Shown here piece after piece: positions 42,853-51,923 of a stretch of DNA of 64,000 nt. The notes under the pieces are model-generated. The model saw only the letters and a list, made by a program, of their open reading frames with translations, did not search any database and had not been told where the DNA came from. Position 1 is the stretch's first letter, and each line of letters begins with the position of its first letter. The position numbers and the translations under genes are program-made. This stretch comes from Ignavibacteria bacterium (GTDB taxonomy: Bacteria; Bacteroidota; Ignavibacteria; Tepidaquicellales; OLB5), in assembly GCA_020852705.1 (NCBI GenBank), contig JADZAP010000032.1, forward strand, positions 19,514-83,513, read 5' to 3'.

Positions 42853-44211
42853 ATGAAAGAACCAATTATATCAATTTCGGGGATAAGGGGAATTTTTGGC
42901 GAATCACTTACACCAGAAAATATTATCAGATATTCTGCAGCATTTGCAATGTATGTAAGGAGCAAAAAAGTTGTTATAGGCAGAGATGGAAGAATAGGCG
43001 GAGAATTAATTGAAATGCTTATCCAAAATACTCTGCTTTTTTGCGGCTGTGAAGTTGTTAATGTTGGTGTTGCTCCAACTCCAACTATTACTTTAGCCGT
43101 TGAAACACTCAAAGCCGCAGGCGGAATATCCATTACCGCCTCTCATAATCCGCAGGAATACAACGGTATGAAATTTATTAACTCCAACGGTATTTTTCTG
43201 GATAAGATAGAAAATAAAAAGCTTTGGAAATTTTTTGATAAAACCTTAAATGCTTTTGTGAACCAGAATAATATTAAGCATGTTGAATATTATCCCAAAT
43301 TTGCTGAATATCATATCGCTAAAGTTCTTAATATCAGATCACTTGATATAAAAGCAATTAAAAAACGCAGATTTAAAGTTGTTGTTGATTGTGTTAATTC
43401 ATCCGGCTCAAAAATTATTCCTGATCTGCTAAAAAAACTTGGATGCAATGTAGTTAAAATAGATTGCTCTTCAAGCGGAATTTTCACCCGTAAACCTGAG
43501 CCCGTTCCGGAAAATCTTACACAAACCTGTAAAGCAGTTAAAAAGCATAAAGCTGATATTGGCATTGTAATTGACCCCGATGCTGACCGCTTGGTTATTA
43601 TTACAGAAAAAGGCGATCCGTTTGGAGAAGAAAATACAATAACAACAGTTGTTAAACATATACTTTCAAAAACTCCGCAAGCAAAAAGAATTGCTGCAAT
43701 AAATCTTTCAACATCACGCTCAGTTGATGATATTGTCAGCTCGCTTGGCGGAAAACTTTATAAATCACCTGTTGGTGAAATTAATGTTATAAAGAAAATG
43801 AAACAGATTAATGCAGTTGTTGGAGGCGAGGGCAGCGGTGGAGTAATTCTGCCCGAAGTTCATTACGGGCGTGATTCACTTGTTGGTACTGCAATAATTT
43901 TAAGTGAAATTGCTTCATCCGGTCTTTCGGTTTCTGAATATAAAAATTCATTGCCTAAATATCACATAAAAAAATCAAAAATTTTGCTTAATAAAATAAA
44001 TGCTGAAAAAATCATATCATTTTTCAAAAAGAAGTACAAAAAGTATCCTCAAAATCAAGAAGATGGTTTAAGGATAGATTTTAATTCAGCATGGGTAAAT
44101 TTCAGAAAGTCAAATACTGAACCAATTATCAGAATTATTATTGAAGCAAAAACATCTCGATTAGTTTCTGAAATTTATAATGAAATCAACAGCAGTCTTG
44201 GCAAAATTTAA
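42853..44211 (+). CDS. glmM: Phosphoglucosamine mutase/phosphohexomutase
   Basis: The 452-residue enzyme belongs to the alpha-D-phosphohexomutase superfamily. The four landmark loops are present: the phosphoserine loop GISITASHNPQEYNGMKF, the metal loop VIDPDADRLVII, the sugar loop GGEGSGGVILPEVHYGRD and the phosphate loop FRKSNTEPIIRI. The pattern fits GlmM-type enzymes, which convert glucosamine-6-phosphate to glucosamine-1-phosphate for peptidoglycan and LPS, although a phosphomannomutase/phosphoglucomutase role cannot be excluded from sequence alone. It stands alone, downstream of the fused E1 gene and its terminator. Confidence 0.85.
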   Translation: MKEPIISISGIRGIFGESLTPENIIRYSAAFAMYVRSKKVVIGRDGRIGGELIEMLIQNTLLFCGCEVVNVGVAPTPTITLAVETLKAAGGISITASHNPQEYNGMKFINSNGIFLDKIENKKLWKFFDKTLNAFVNQNNIKHVEYYPKFAEYHIAKVLNIRSLDIKAIKKRRFKVVVDCVNSSGSKIIPDLLKKLGCNVVKIDCSSSGIFTRKPEPVPENLTQTCKAVKKHKADIGIVIDPDADRLVIITEKGDPFGEENTITTVVKHILSKTPQAKRIAAINLSTSRSVDDIVSSLGGKLYKSPVGEINVIKKMKQINAVVGGEGSGGVILPEVHYGRDSLVGTAIILSEIASSGLSVSEYKNSLPKYHIKKSKILLNKINAEKIISFFKKKYKKYPQNQEDGLRIDFNSAWVNFRKSNTEPIIRIIIEAKTSRLVSEIYNEINSSLGKI

Positions 44212-44293
44212 TAATCAGAATAATATATTTCCCTTTATTTTAAATTAAAATTATTGCTATTTTGCTTTTAATAACTTATAATTTTAAAATTTT

Positions 44294-45343
44294 ATGGCAA
44301 AATTACTGGAAATTAAAAACCTGAAAACATATTTTTACACCGATGACGGTGTTGCTAAAGCTGTGGATGGTGTTAACTTTGATCTTGATCAGGGCGAAAC
44401 TCTTGGCTTGGTAGGGGAGTCAGGCTGCGGAAAAAGTGTTTCCGCTTTATCTATCATGAGACTTATCCCGAACCCGCCCGGCAAAATTGTTGATGGCGAA
44501 ATACTTTTTAAAGGGCAGGACCTTACAAAATTTGATGATAAAAAAATGCAGGAAATCCGCGGTAATGATATTGCTATGATCTTTCAGGAACCTATGACAT
44601 CATTAAATCCTGTGTTTACCTGCGGTGATCAAATTGATGAAGCTGTTATTCTTCATCAGCAGGTTACTAAAGAAGAAGCTAAAAAACGCTCAATTGGAAT
44701 GCTGCATCTTGTTGGTATTCCCGCTCCTGAACAGCGATACAATGAGTATCCCCACCAGCTTTCAGGCGGATTAAGACAGCGTGTTATGATTGCAATGGCA
44801 CTTTCCTGTAATCCTGAAATTTTAATTGCTGATGAACCAACCACCGCGCTTGATGTAACCGTGCAGGCACAGATTCTGGAGCTAATTAAAAAACTTCAGG
44901 ATGAGCTTGGCATGGGCGTGATTATGATAACCCATGACCTTGGCGTTATTGCTGAAGTTTCTAAAAGAGTAGCGGTAATGTATGCCTCTAAGGTTGCTGA
45001 GTATTCAAATGCTGAAGAAATTTTTTATAATCCTAAACATCCATATACACTCGGGCTGCTTAACAGTATTCCTAAGCTTAATAAAGGGCAGGGCAGACTT
45101 TCAACAATTGAAGGTAATGTACCCCCTGCAACAAATTATCCTTCCGGCTGTCATTTCTGTACAAGATGTAAATATGTTGATAGCAAGCTTTATACAGCCG
45201 ATAGCAAATGCTGGAACATTGAACCCGTTTTGGAACAAGTTTCCGGAACAAGCACTATGCATGTTGTTGCCTGTCATTATTACAAAGAAATTGAAAAAAG
45301 GCGAATTAAAGAAGGCGATAAAATTCCTTCTGATGCAGCATAA
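44294..45343 (+). CDS. Oligopeptide/dipeptide ABC transporter ATP-binding protein (OppD/DppD type)
   Basis: The 349-residue ATPase has Walker [12 protein letters not shown], the Q-loop in [14 protein letters not shown], signature [12 protein letters not shown] and Walker [15 protein letters not shown]. The C-terminal extension specific to the peptide branch reads [16 protein letters not shown], with a fourth Cys in SKCWN. These four Cys recall the Fe-S cluster site reported in some DppD proteins. No permease, binding protein or OppF gene is nearby, so it is an orphan subunit here. A terminator follows. Confidence 0.92.
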   Translation: MAKLLEIKNLKTYFYTDDGVAKAVDGVNFDLDQGETLGLVGESGCGKSVSALSIMRLIPNPPGKIVDGEILFKGQDLTKFDDKKMQEIRGNDIAMIFQEPMTSLNPVFTCGDQIDEAVILHQQVTKEEAKKRSIGMLHLVGIPAPEQRYNEYPHQLSGGLRQRVMIAMALSCNPEILIADEPTTALDVTVQAQILELIKKLQDELGMGVIMITHDLGVIAEVSKRVAVMYASKVAEYSNAEEIFYNPKHPYTLGLLNSIPKLNKGQGRLSTIEGNVPPATNYPSGCHFCTRCKYVDSKLYTADSKCWNIEPVLEQVSGTSTMHVVACHYYKEIEKRRIKEGDKIPSDAA

Positions 45344-45350
45344 TTTTTTT

Positions 45351-45377
45351 AAACCCCGTAAATAATGGGGTTTTTTT
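45351..45377 (+). terminator. Rho-independent terminator after the OppD-type gene
   Basis: AAACCCC (45351-45357) pairs with GGGGTTT (45367-45373), followed by a T run. Confidence 0.75.
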
Positions 45378-45389
45378 ATTTTTAACTTT

Positions 45390-45680
45390 ATGATAACAGT
45401 TCCCAAGCCCGGTAATACAAAGCAAGAGCTTCTTAGAAAACTTGAAACTCTTAAAAGCAGTATGAGAGATCAGATTGAAGGAAATGAAATTTCATTAACT
45501 CAAATTACTGATGGTTATAGTGTGAAAGCCGCTAAGAAAATACTTTTTATGACCTTTTTTGTTGATGCTGAAATAATTGCAAAAGATGGAGAATATTCAA
45601 TTACTTATCAAACTAATGCACCTCAAAGTAAAGTAGATGAAGCACTTGCAAAAGTCAAAGAAGTTCTGGAAAAACTGTAG
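45390..45680 (+). CDS. Small protein of unknown function
   Basis: I do not recognise this 96-residue protein. It has no signal peptide or membrane segment. It has an N-terminal helix (KQELLRKLETLKSSM), a beta-rich centre (DGYSVKAAKKILFMTFFVDAEIIAKDGEYSITYQT) and a C-terminal helix (KVDEALAKVKEVLEKL). This order is reminiscent of the small polyhydroxyalkanoate-granule-associated family, but the match is weak and I do not assign it. It lies 12 nt after a terminator and is followed by a repeat-bearing gap. Confidence 0.6.
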   Translation: MITVPKPGNTKQELLRKLETLKSSMRDQIEGNEISLTQITDGYSVKAAKKILFMTFFVDAEIIAKDGEYSITYQTNAPQSKVDEALAKVKEVLEKL

Positions 45681-46027
45681 AATGTAAATTATTTATTATA
45701 TCCAATAATTTTCTTCCAAAAAATCAGATTGTCCTTTACAATTCAGAAATTTACAAAATAATATGCAAAATCACCTAACCTTTACAAAGCAGGACCCCTA
45801 GCCCCTCTCCTAAAAGGTGAGTGGGAATATGATTATGCAACAAACCCCATCTGAGATATTTTAAATACTCCGGATTTACAAAAAATCTTTATTTATACTT
45901 TCTGCTGGATCCTCATCCCCCCTTTTCTGTTTAATGAGGGACCAAGGTGATTAGTATTTGTTTAATTATTTTGAAATCATCTTTACAATAAAGGTCTTTA
46001 CAAAACAAATACCCTGCTTAGTTAAAT
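45681..46027. other. Intergenic gap with palindromic repeat remnants
   Basis: This 347-nt gap between convergent genes holds a degraded copy of the GC-rich CCCCTCTCC palindromic repeat (45795-45825) and a second CT-rich stretch with TCATCCCCCC and GAGGGACC (about 45908-45942). No coding sequence is supported. Confidence 0.6.
45795..45825 (-). repeat. Palindromic repeat, degraded copy
   Basis: GCCCCTCTCCTAAAAGG followed by TGAGTGGG matches the reverse complement of the repeats inside the methyltransferase gene at 46.9-47.06 kb, with two substitutions in the second arm. Confidence 0.7.
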
Positions 46028-46528
46028 TTATGTCAATCTTATACCATTTGCCTTCAGTATCAATGAAATTTGTCCTATGTGCATTGGTTCATGCCTAATA
46101 GCATGCATTAAAACAGTCATCTTGCTTTTGCTCCCGCCAAACTCCACCTCAATATTATTTTCGGCTTCCATTTGTTCATCTGTCATATTGTTTAATATTT
46201 CAATTGCTTTGGAATGAACATCCTCTCTCTGTTTTTTTACTTCTTCAATTGCAGGTGGATTTTCTGATTTATCTGGTTCACTGCCAAATTCAAAATCGTT
46301 CAGCCATTCAATGCCCATACTCTCGCCGCCAATTCCTTCCACAATTAAAAAATGTTCAGTCCACACAAGGTGTGCCAATATCCAGTAAGCGCTGTTCATT
46401 TTTACACCGTTTATCTCATATTGCTTTTTAATATCCAACCCCTCTAATTTAGAAAAATAATAATTTGAAAGATTCCTTGTCATTTGATAAGTTTTAATTA
46501 ATGCCTTAGTTTTTGTGTTTTCTGCCAT
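46028..46528 (-). CDS. DinB-family protein
   Basis: The 166-residue protein has a DinB/YfiT-like four-helix pattern. The likely metal-binding His residues are in YWILAHLVWTEHF and in the C-terminal HAIRHEPMHIGQI. DinB-superfamily proteins include thiol-dependent S-transferases. Since bshC is in this window, a bacillithiol-dependent role is conceivable, but that is only inference. It lies downstream of the RlmD-like gene on the same strand with an 80-nt gap. Confidence 0.85.
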   Translation of the reverse strand: MAENTKTKALIKTYQMTRNLSNYYFSKLEGLDIKKQYEINGVKMNSAYWILAHLVWTEHFLIVEGIGGESMGIEWLNDFEFGSEPDKSENPPAIEEVKKQREDVHSKAIEILNNMTDEQMEAENNIEVEFGGSKSKMTVLMHAIRHEPMHIGQISLILKANGIRLT

Positions 46529-46608
46529 TGTTTTAAGTTATATTTATTTACAATTTCAAATTAAACTTTGAATCACTGATTATAAAATACAGAAAATTTT
46601 ATTATACT

Positions 46609-48267
46609 TCAGTAGCGAAGTTTCAAATCTAATCTCACAACATTTTCAATATGAAATGTGTGCGGAAACATATCAACCGGCTGAATTGCAGTAATTTCAT
46701 ATTTTTCTCTAAGCAATGCAATATCTCTTGCCTGTGTTGCTGGATTGCATGATACATAAATTATTCTTTTTGCTTCATATTGAAGTAAATATTCCGCAGC
46801 TTTTGGGTGAATACCGCTCCTGGGCGGATCAAGAATAATTACATCAAATTTAGAATCCATAGAATCCTTTCCCCCCTCTCCTTTTAGGAAAGGGGCAGGG
46901 TTTACTACATTGTATAAGGAATCAGGTTTATGTACCTCACCCCCTTTCCCCCTCTCCTTTGAGGAGAGGGGGTAACTGCCTTCTGCTAATCTATTTTCAA
47001 AAGGAAGTTTCAATTCCTTTTCCCCCTCTCCTTTTAGGAGAGGGGCAGGGGGAGAGGTTACAGAACTTTTAAAGTACCTGTCTTGCAAAGGCTTACCATG
47101 TAAAGATGAGGCAACCATCCTCAAAAATTCCTTTACATCCATTGCAATAAACTCGCAATTAGCAGTTTTATTTAATTTAGAATTTTCATTAGCCATCTCA
47201 ATAGATTCATTACTTAGCTCAACTCCATAAATCTTATTAACTTTACCTGATATATAAATTGAAATTGCACCGCAACCGCAGTAAAGGTCTAAAACATTTT
47301 CACTTCCATTAAACTCTGCCATATCAGCAGCAAATTTAAATAATTTTTCACACTGTTTTGAATTTGTCTGAAAAAATGCATTGGGTGTGATCTTAAATTC
47401 ATATCCCCCAATATTTTCTGTAATATATCCGTTGCCGTAAACAGTATTATAGTTATCAGCCAATGCAACCTGTGCCTTTGAATTTGTTAATGAATTTACA
47501 AATGTTGTAACTTCAGGTATCTTTTTTTGCAGCAAAGCTGCATATTCATTTATCAGCTTTGGATTATTATCATAAGTTATCAGATTCACCATAACCTCTC
47601 CGGTATTTACCGAGCGTCTTACTGTCAAAAATCTTAAATAACCCGCATGTGTTTTTGTTGAATATACAGATGTATTTTTATCTTTAAAAAACCCGCGTGT
47701 TAAATTCAGCACTTTATTGGAAATTTCTGAAAGCAGATAACATTTTTTAATATCAAGTATTTTTTCAATAAATCGGGGAATGTGATAACCAACTGCAAAA
47801 TTTTTATCAATATTTTCTTTTCCTATTTCTTTCTTTTCAAGCCAGCGGTCATTGGAAAATGAAAACTCCAGCTTATTTCTGTAAAAGTATATATCATCTG
47901 AGCCGATTACTTCGGGAATTTTTATATCTTTAAATCCTCCAATTTTGTTAAAAGCATTTTTTACGATATTCTGTTTTATTTCTAATTGCCTGTAATAAGA
48001 TATATTCTGCATTTTACAGCCATTGCAGGTTCCAAAATATTCGCATTCAGGTTTTACTCTGTTTTCAGATGCCTCAATTATTTCATACAATATTGCTTCT
48101 GCAAACTTTTTCTTTAGTTTGCTTATTTTTACCTTTACTAAATCACCCGGAACAACTGCAGGCACAAATACAACCAGCTCACCGTTATATCTGCCTATAC
48201 CTCTGCCTTCTGCTCCAATATCCTCAATTTTTAGCTCAACAATGTCATCTTTTTTAAGTGTATTCAA
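46609..48267 (-). CDS. RlmD/TrmA-type 23S rRNA (uracil-5-)-methyltransferase with in-frame repeat insertion
   Basis: The 552-residue enzyme has an N-terminal TRAM domain (DIVELKIEDIGAEGRGIGR), Fe-S cysteines (CEYFGTCNGC and the later KKCYLL), the SAM site VLDLYCGCGAISIYI, motif IV IILDPPRSG and the catalytic Cys in IYVSCNPATQARD. It methylates uracil C5 in 23S rRNA (RlmD-like), or less likely tRNA. Between DVKEFL and FDVIILDPP (about residues 388-470) sits an insertion of about 80 residues, most of it encoded by three palindromic repeats, e.g. SPPAPLLKGEGEK. The start codon is TTG. Confidence 0.9.
   Translation of the reverse strand: MNTLKKDDIVELKIEDIGAEGRGIGRYNGELVVFVPAVVPGDLVKVKISKLKKKFAEAILYEIIEASENRVKPECEYFGTCNGCKMQNISYYRQLEIKQNIVKNAFNKIGGFKDIKIPEVIGSDDIYFYRNKLEFSFSNDRWLEKKEIGKENIDKNFAVGYHIPRFIEKILDIKKCYLLSEISNKVLNLTRGFFKDKNTSVYSTKTHAGYLRFLTVRRSVNTGEVMVNLITYDNNPKLINEYAALLQKKIPEVTTFVNSLTNSKAQVALADNYNTVYGNGYITENIGGYEFKITPNAFFQTNSKQCEKLFKFAADMAEFNGSENVLDLYCGCGAISIYISGKVNKIYGVELSNESIEMANENSKLNKTANCEFIAMDVKEFLRMVASSLHGKPLQDRYFKSSVTSPPAPLLKGEGEKELKLPFENRLAEGSYPLSSKERGKGGEVHKPDSLYNVVNPAPFLKGEGGKDSMDSKFDVIILDPPRSGIHPKAAEYLLQYEAKRIIYVSCNPATQARDIALLREKYEITAIQPVDMFPHTFHIENVVRLDLKLRY
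46868..46900 (-). repeat. Palindromic repeat inside the methyltransferase gene, copy 3
   Basis: CCCCCCTCTCC, TTTT, AGGAAAGGGG on the plus strand. It is read in the gene as NPAPFLKGEGGK, in the same frame as copy 1. Confidence 0.8.
46936..46973 (-). repeat. Palindromic repeat inside the methyltransferase gene, copy 2
   Basis: CCCCCTCTCC, TTTG, AGGAGAGGGGG on the plus strand. It is read in the gene in a different frame from the other copies, as YPLSSKERGKGG. Confidence 0.8.
47022..47057 (-). repeat. Palindromic repeat inside the methyltransferase gene, copy 1
   Basis: CCCCCTCTCC, TTTT, AGGAGAGGGG on the plus strand, with a trailing CAGGGGGAGAGG. It is read in the gene as SPPAPLLKGEGEK. The arms pair perfectly over 9-10 bp. 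Confidence 0.85.
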
Positions 48268-48384
48268 TATATATTATATCCTGATTTATTGTATAGAAGT
48301 AATATTAACTTTAAATAAAATTCTAAAATTATTATAATGTACAAATATAATTATAATATCAGGGAAAATTAAAGTTCATATTTA

Positions 48385-49353
48385 GTGAGAAATAAAGCAT
48401 TATCAGATGCAAAGCGTGTCATTCAGATTGAACGTAAAGCATTAGGACTTCTTGAAAAACGTATTAACGGTACATTCAGCGAAGCAATTGATCTATTATA
48501 TAAGTGCAAGGGTACTGTAATTGTTACAGGTATTGGAAAATCAGGTATAATAGCACAAAAAATAGTTGCAACATTCAATTCCACCGGAACAGCAGCTATA
48601 TTTCTGCATTCAGCTGATTCAGTTCATGGTGACCTTGGCATAATCCGCAAAGGTGATATTGTTATTTGTATCTCTAAATCAGGGGATACCAAAGAGCTTA
48701 TTCAGCTTTTGCTTGCTGTAAAACATTTAGGTGTAAAAGTAATTTCAATTGTTGGCGATATTGACTCAAAACTTAAAGAACTTTCTGATATAGTGATAGA
48801 TGTATCTATTGAACAGGAAGCTTGCCCGTTTAATCTTGCACCAACTACATCAACTACTGCCTCATTGGTAATGGGTGATGCACTTGCAATTGCTCTATTA
48901 AATAAAAAAGAATTCAGCAGGGAAGAGTTTGCTATGTTTCATCCCGGCGGAATTTTGGGTAAAAAACTTCTCTTAAGGGTCAGTGATCTGATGATTAAAG
49001 ATGATTTAATTCCAATAGTAAAAGAAAATGCGTTGTTTAAAGATGTTGTATTTGAAATTTCAAGTAAACGGCTTGGATGTACCTGTGTGGTTGATAAATC
49101 CGGAAAACTGAAGGGTATCATTACAGATGGTGATATCCGCAGAACACTGCAGAAGTTTGAAACAGTTGCTGATATTAGGGCAAAGGATATAATGAATACA
49201 ACTCCTAAACTAATTAACGAAAATATGCTTGGTGAAACAGCACTGGAGCTGATGGAAAAATATACAATTACTCAGCTTGTAATTACTGATAAAAAGAAAA
49301 AACCTGCCGGTGTTGTTCACATGCATGATCTTGTTAAAGCAGGTCTTGGTTAA
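48385..49353 (+). CDS. kdsD: Arabinose-5-phosphate isomerase (KdsD/KpsF)
   Basis: The 322-residue protein interconverts ribulose-5-phosphate and arabinose-5-phosphate, the first step to Kdo for LPS. It has a SIS domain (VIVTGIGKSGIIAQKIVATFNSTGT, HGDLGIIRKGDIVICISKSG) followed by two CBS domains (about residues 205-322). The conserved ATPTTSTTASLVMGD-like stretch reads APTTSTTASLVMGDALA. The start is GTG at 48385. It is the first of three LPS genes, overlapping or abutting lptC and lptA. Confidence 0.95.
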   Translation: MRNKALSDAKRVIQIERKALGLLEKRINGTFSEAIDLLYKCKGTVIVTGIGKSGIIAQKIVATFNSTGTAAIFLHSADSVHGDLGIIRKGDIVICISKSGDTKELIQLLLAVKHLGVKVISIVGDIDSKLKELSDIVIDVSIEQEACPFNLAPTTSTTASLVMGDALAIALLNKKEFSREEFAMFHPGGILGKKLLLRVSDLMIKDDLIPIVKENALFKDVVFEISSKRLGCTCVVDKSGKLKGIITDGDIRRTLQKFETVADIRAKDIMNTTPKLINENMLGETALELMEKYTITQLVITDKKKKPAGVVHMHDLVKAGLG

Positions 49354-49912
49354 ATTTAATTCTCATCAGTTATTTTCTGTAATTCTGCCGCTGATACTTT
49401 CAGCTTTTATTTCATTGAGCTTACTAAGCTCCTGCAGTGAAAATAAAATTGAACCTCCTAAAATTGATATCACTTCTTCAGATAGTATCCCTTCGCAGGA
49501 AAGTTTTAATAATACCGTAACATTTTCAGATTCAGGAAAAGTTAAGGCAATACTTATTGCCGGCAGAATTAGGGTATTCAGTAAGTTTAATTATACATTA
49601 ATAGATAGCGGTGCTAAAGTTGATTTCTACAAAAATGGCTTATATAGCTCAGTACTTACCGGTAAGCGGGGAAAAATTTATGATAATACAAAGGATGTGG
49701 AAGTTTATGATGATGTTAAATTAGTTTCACAGGATGGAGCAACATTAACTACTAATAAACTTTATTGGGTTAATAAAACACAGCGAATCAAATCTGATGA
49801 GTTTGTTCATATTGTTACCAAAACAGAGGATATTCAGGGTTACGGATTTGAAGCTGACCAGAATCTTAAAAACTATGTTATTTACAAAGTTAGCGGGCAG
49901 GTACAAAAATAA
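49346..49912 (+). CDS. lptC: LPS export periplasmic protein LptC (lipoprotein form)
   Basis: The protein of about 188 residues has a lipoprotein-like signal (hydrophobic stretch ending SLLSSC) and a beta-jellyroll LptC pattern: VKAILIAGRIRVF, DFYKNGLYSSVLTGKRGKIYD, DVEVYDDVKLVSQDGATLTTNKLYW, and QGYGFEADQNLKNY. LptC hands LPS from LptBFG to LptA. The start is uncertain. I favour TTG at 49346, which overlaps the kdsD stop; an ATG at 49325 further inside kdsD is also possible. It abuts lptA directly. Confidence 0.85.
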   Translation: MVKFNSHQLFSVILPLILSAFISLSLLSSCSENKIEPPKIDITSSDSIPSQESFNNTVTFSDSGKVKAILIAGRIRVFSKFNYTLIDSGAKVDFYKNGLYSSVLTGKRGKIYDNTKDVEVYDDVKLVSQDGATLTTNKLYWVNKTQRIKSDEFVHIVTKTEDIQGYGFEADQNLKNYVIYKVSGQVQK

Positions 49913-51325
49913 TTGAAGTATTTAATACTATATATTACTGTAATCCTTATTTTTACTGATGGTATTTTAAGCCAGGATAAAATTACTATCAACCATGCCG
50001 ATAGTCTTGTTGGTAAAGTTGTTGATGGCCAACAGGTACGCGAAGCACTTGGAAATGTTTCATTGGTACATAATAACATCAAAATAACATGTAACCGAGT
50101 TATACAGTATTATAACCTTAATAAAGCTGAGCTTTTCGGAAATGTTCATGTTGTACAGGATACTCTTTCAATTTTTGCTCCACAAGGGACTTATTACGGC
50201 AATGAAGCAAAAGTAGTGTGTCCCTCAGGTGCTACATTAACTGACCCCAAAACTACTCTGAAAGCTAATTACGGTACTTATCTTTTTAATCAAGACCTTG
50301 CCAACTTCAGGGGTAATGTCAGAATTACAGACAACCGGAGTTATACCATAACCTCAGATGAACTTGATTATTACAGAAATGTCCAGAAATCTTATGCCCG
50401 CGGTAGTGTAAAGGTTGAAACAGATTCATCTGTAATATATTCGGATAATCTTGTTTACGAAAAGCTTATAGGTATTTCAACTGCAACAGGAAATGTTAAA
50501 ATTGAAAGCGATTCAACAATAATTACTTCAAATAAAGCAACATATTTTGAGTTTGAAAAAAAATCAATTGCTGAAGAAAATGTTAAAATAAATTTTCTTA
50601 CAGAAAATGCTGTTGTATTTGGCAATTATGCAGAAAACTATGAAGAAAAGAATTATTCTTTTGTAAAGGGCAGGGCAAAACTTATACAGATTGAAAGTAA
50701 AAATGAAAGTTACGATACAACTTTTTTATGGAGTGATAAAATGGAATCATTCCGGAACACACCTGAACACTATATTGCAACCGATAGCGTAAGAACTATA
50801 CGAAATGATTTTCTTTCCGTATCACATTCAGGTTATTATTTCAGAAATAAATCCGGTAAAGGAGGTGTTATTACTCTTTCACGTGACCCGGTTGTTTGGA
50901 AGGATAAGCTGCAGGTTACAGGTGATTCTATTTATGCATACTTTAAAGATGATATTGAAGATATTTATATTAACCGAAGTGCATTTGCTATGCAGCAAAG
51001 TGAAATTGAAAGTAACAGATATGATCAAATCTCCGGTGTATTTATGCACATAAAATTTTTACAAAATCAGGTGAATTCTATTCAGGTTGATACTAATGCC
51101 TCAAGCATTTATTTTGTTTATGATCTTAATTCACCAAACGGTGCAAATCGTTCTGAAGGAAATATTATAAAATTATTTTTTACTGATAAAAAAGTTGATA
51201 AAGTTAATATTTACGGAAACCCGCAGGGGACATATCTTCCTGAAAATCTGGTTATTACTGATGAGCTTAGATTGCTCGGTTTCAGAGTTAGATTAGATAA
51301 ACCAGATAGAACACAATTATATTAA
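49913..51325 (+). CDS. lptA: OstA/LptA-like LPS transport protein
   Basis: The 470-residue protein has a signal peptide (to about residue 20) and repeated OstA-type strands: AELFGNVHVVQDTLSIFAPQG, ANFRGNVRITDNRSYTITSDEL and YARGSVKVETDSSVIYSDNL. It is much longer than E. coli LptA (about 185 aa) and resembles the long OstA-like proteins of Bacteroidota, which may cover a larger part of the periplasmic bridge. The start is TTG, directly after the lptC stop. No lptB follows. Confidence 0.85.
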   Translation: MKYLILYITVILIFTDGILSQDKITINHADSLVGKVVDGQQVREALGNVSLVHNNIKITCNRVIQYYNLNKAELFGNVHVVQDTLSIFAPQGTYYGNEAKVVCPSGATLTDPKTTLKANYGTYLFNQDLANFRGNVRITDNRSYTITSDELDYYRNVQKSYARGSVKVETDSSVIYSDNLVYEKLIGISTATGNVKIESDSTIITSNKATYFEFEKKSIAEENVKINFLTENAVVFGNYAENYEEKNYSFVKGRAKLIQIESKNESYDTTFLWSDKMESFRNTPEHYIATDSVRTIRNDFLSVSHSGYYFRNKSGKGGVITLSRDPVVWKDKLQVTGDSIYAYFKDDIEDIYINRSAFAMQQSEIESNRYDQISGVFMHIKFLQNQVNSIQVDTNASSIYFVYDLNSPNGANRSEGNIIKLFFTDKKVDKVNIYGNPQGTYLPENLVITDELRLLGFRVRLDKPDRTQLY

Positions 51326-51629
51326 ATTAATCAGTTTTTAATATTTTTTTTATCCCGTATATCTCATTTTTATCGTTTTTTTGAGGTTTTTAAAAATCTA
51401 AAATTTTGCACTATTTGACAATTAAAAATAAATCATTATATTAGTGCAGTTAGTCAACAGTTTTAAAGTAAAGGTTTATAAGGAGAAAATTTAAATAATA
51501 AAAGGTGTTCACAACAGCAGTCAAAATATCAGAAAGTTGAATTTGGAAAAGTCACCTCTTGTACTATTGCAAAATTGTTACAAAAAGGGTATCTTTAGTT
51601 GTGTAATATTTCCAATCAAATAAATTTCT
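51326..51629. other. Gap upstream of the HU gene
   Basis: This 304-nt gap follows lptA. It contains T-rich stretches without a clear terminator hairpin, and a Shine-Dalgarno-like AAGGAG (51480-51485) that is not followed by an ATG. A reading frame of about 40 codons without a standard start runs from about 51495 to 51623. No feature is called with confidence. Confidence 0.4.
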
Positions 51630-51899
51630 ATGACAACAATTGATCTGATTAACAAACTGGCTGTTGAACATAATATTACAACCGGAAGAGCAGAGATGAT
51701 AGTGAGTATTTTAGTAGAAAGACTTACTGAAAAACTTAAAAAAGATGGAGAGGTTGTAATTAACAACTTTGGTACTTTCAGCATAAGGAAAAAAGAGTCA
51801 GGTTCTTTTTTAAAGATGGATGAATCTCTACTAATGGCTAAAAACAAGGTTGTTTTTTTACCTGATAAATATTTTCTTGAAAATATAAACTCAGTTTAA
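51630..51899 (+). CDS. HU/IHF-family DNA-binding protein
   Basis: The 89-residue protein has the HU pattern: MTTIDLINKLAVEHNIT at the start, a dimer helix, and VVINNFGTFSIRKK followed by a beta arm region. It ends VVFLPDKYFLENI, which replaces the usual FxPSxxLK ending, and the arm is short. It should bind DNA as a dimer, with architectural effects. It precedes the HU-TM-SPOR fusion by 24 nt and probably shares its transcript. Confidence 0.9.
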   Translation: MTTIDLINKLAVEHNITTGRAEMIVSILVERLTEKLKKDGEVVINNFGTFSIRKKESGSFLKMDESLLMAKNKVVFLPDKYFLENINSV

Positions 51900-51923
51900 T
51901 TACCCAAAATAAATTTAAGGGTT

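Noticed and set aside
46868..47057. Three spaced palindromes considered as a CRISPR array
   Set aside because: The copies are not identical in length, spacing is irregular, they are read through as protein, and no cas gene is present.
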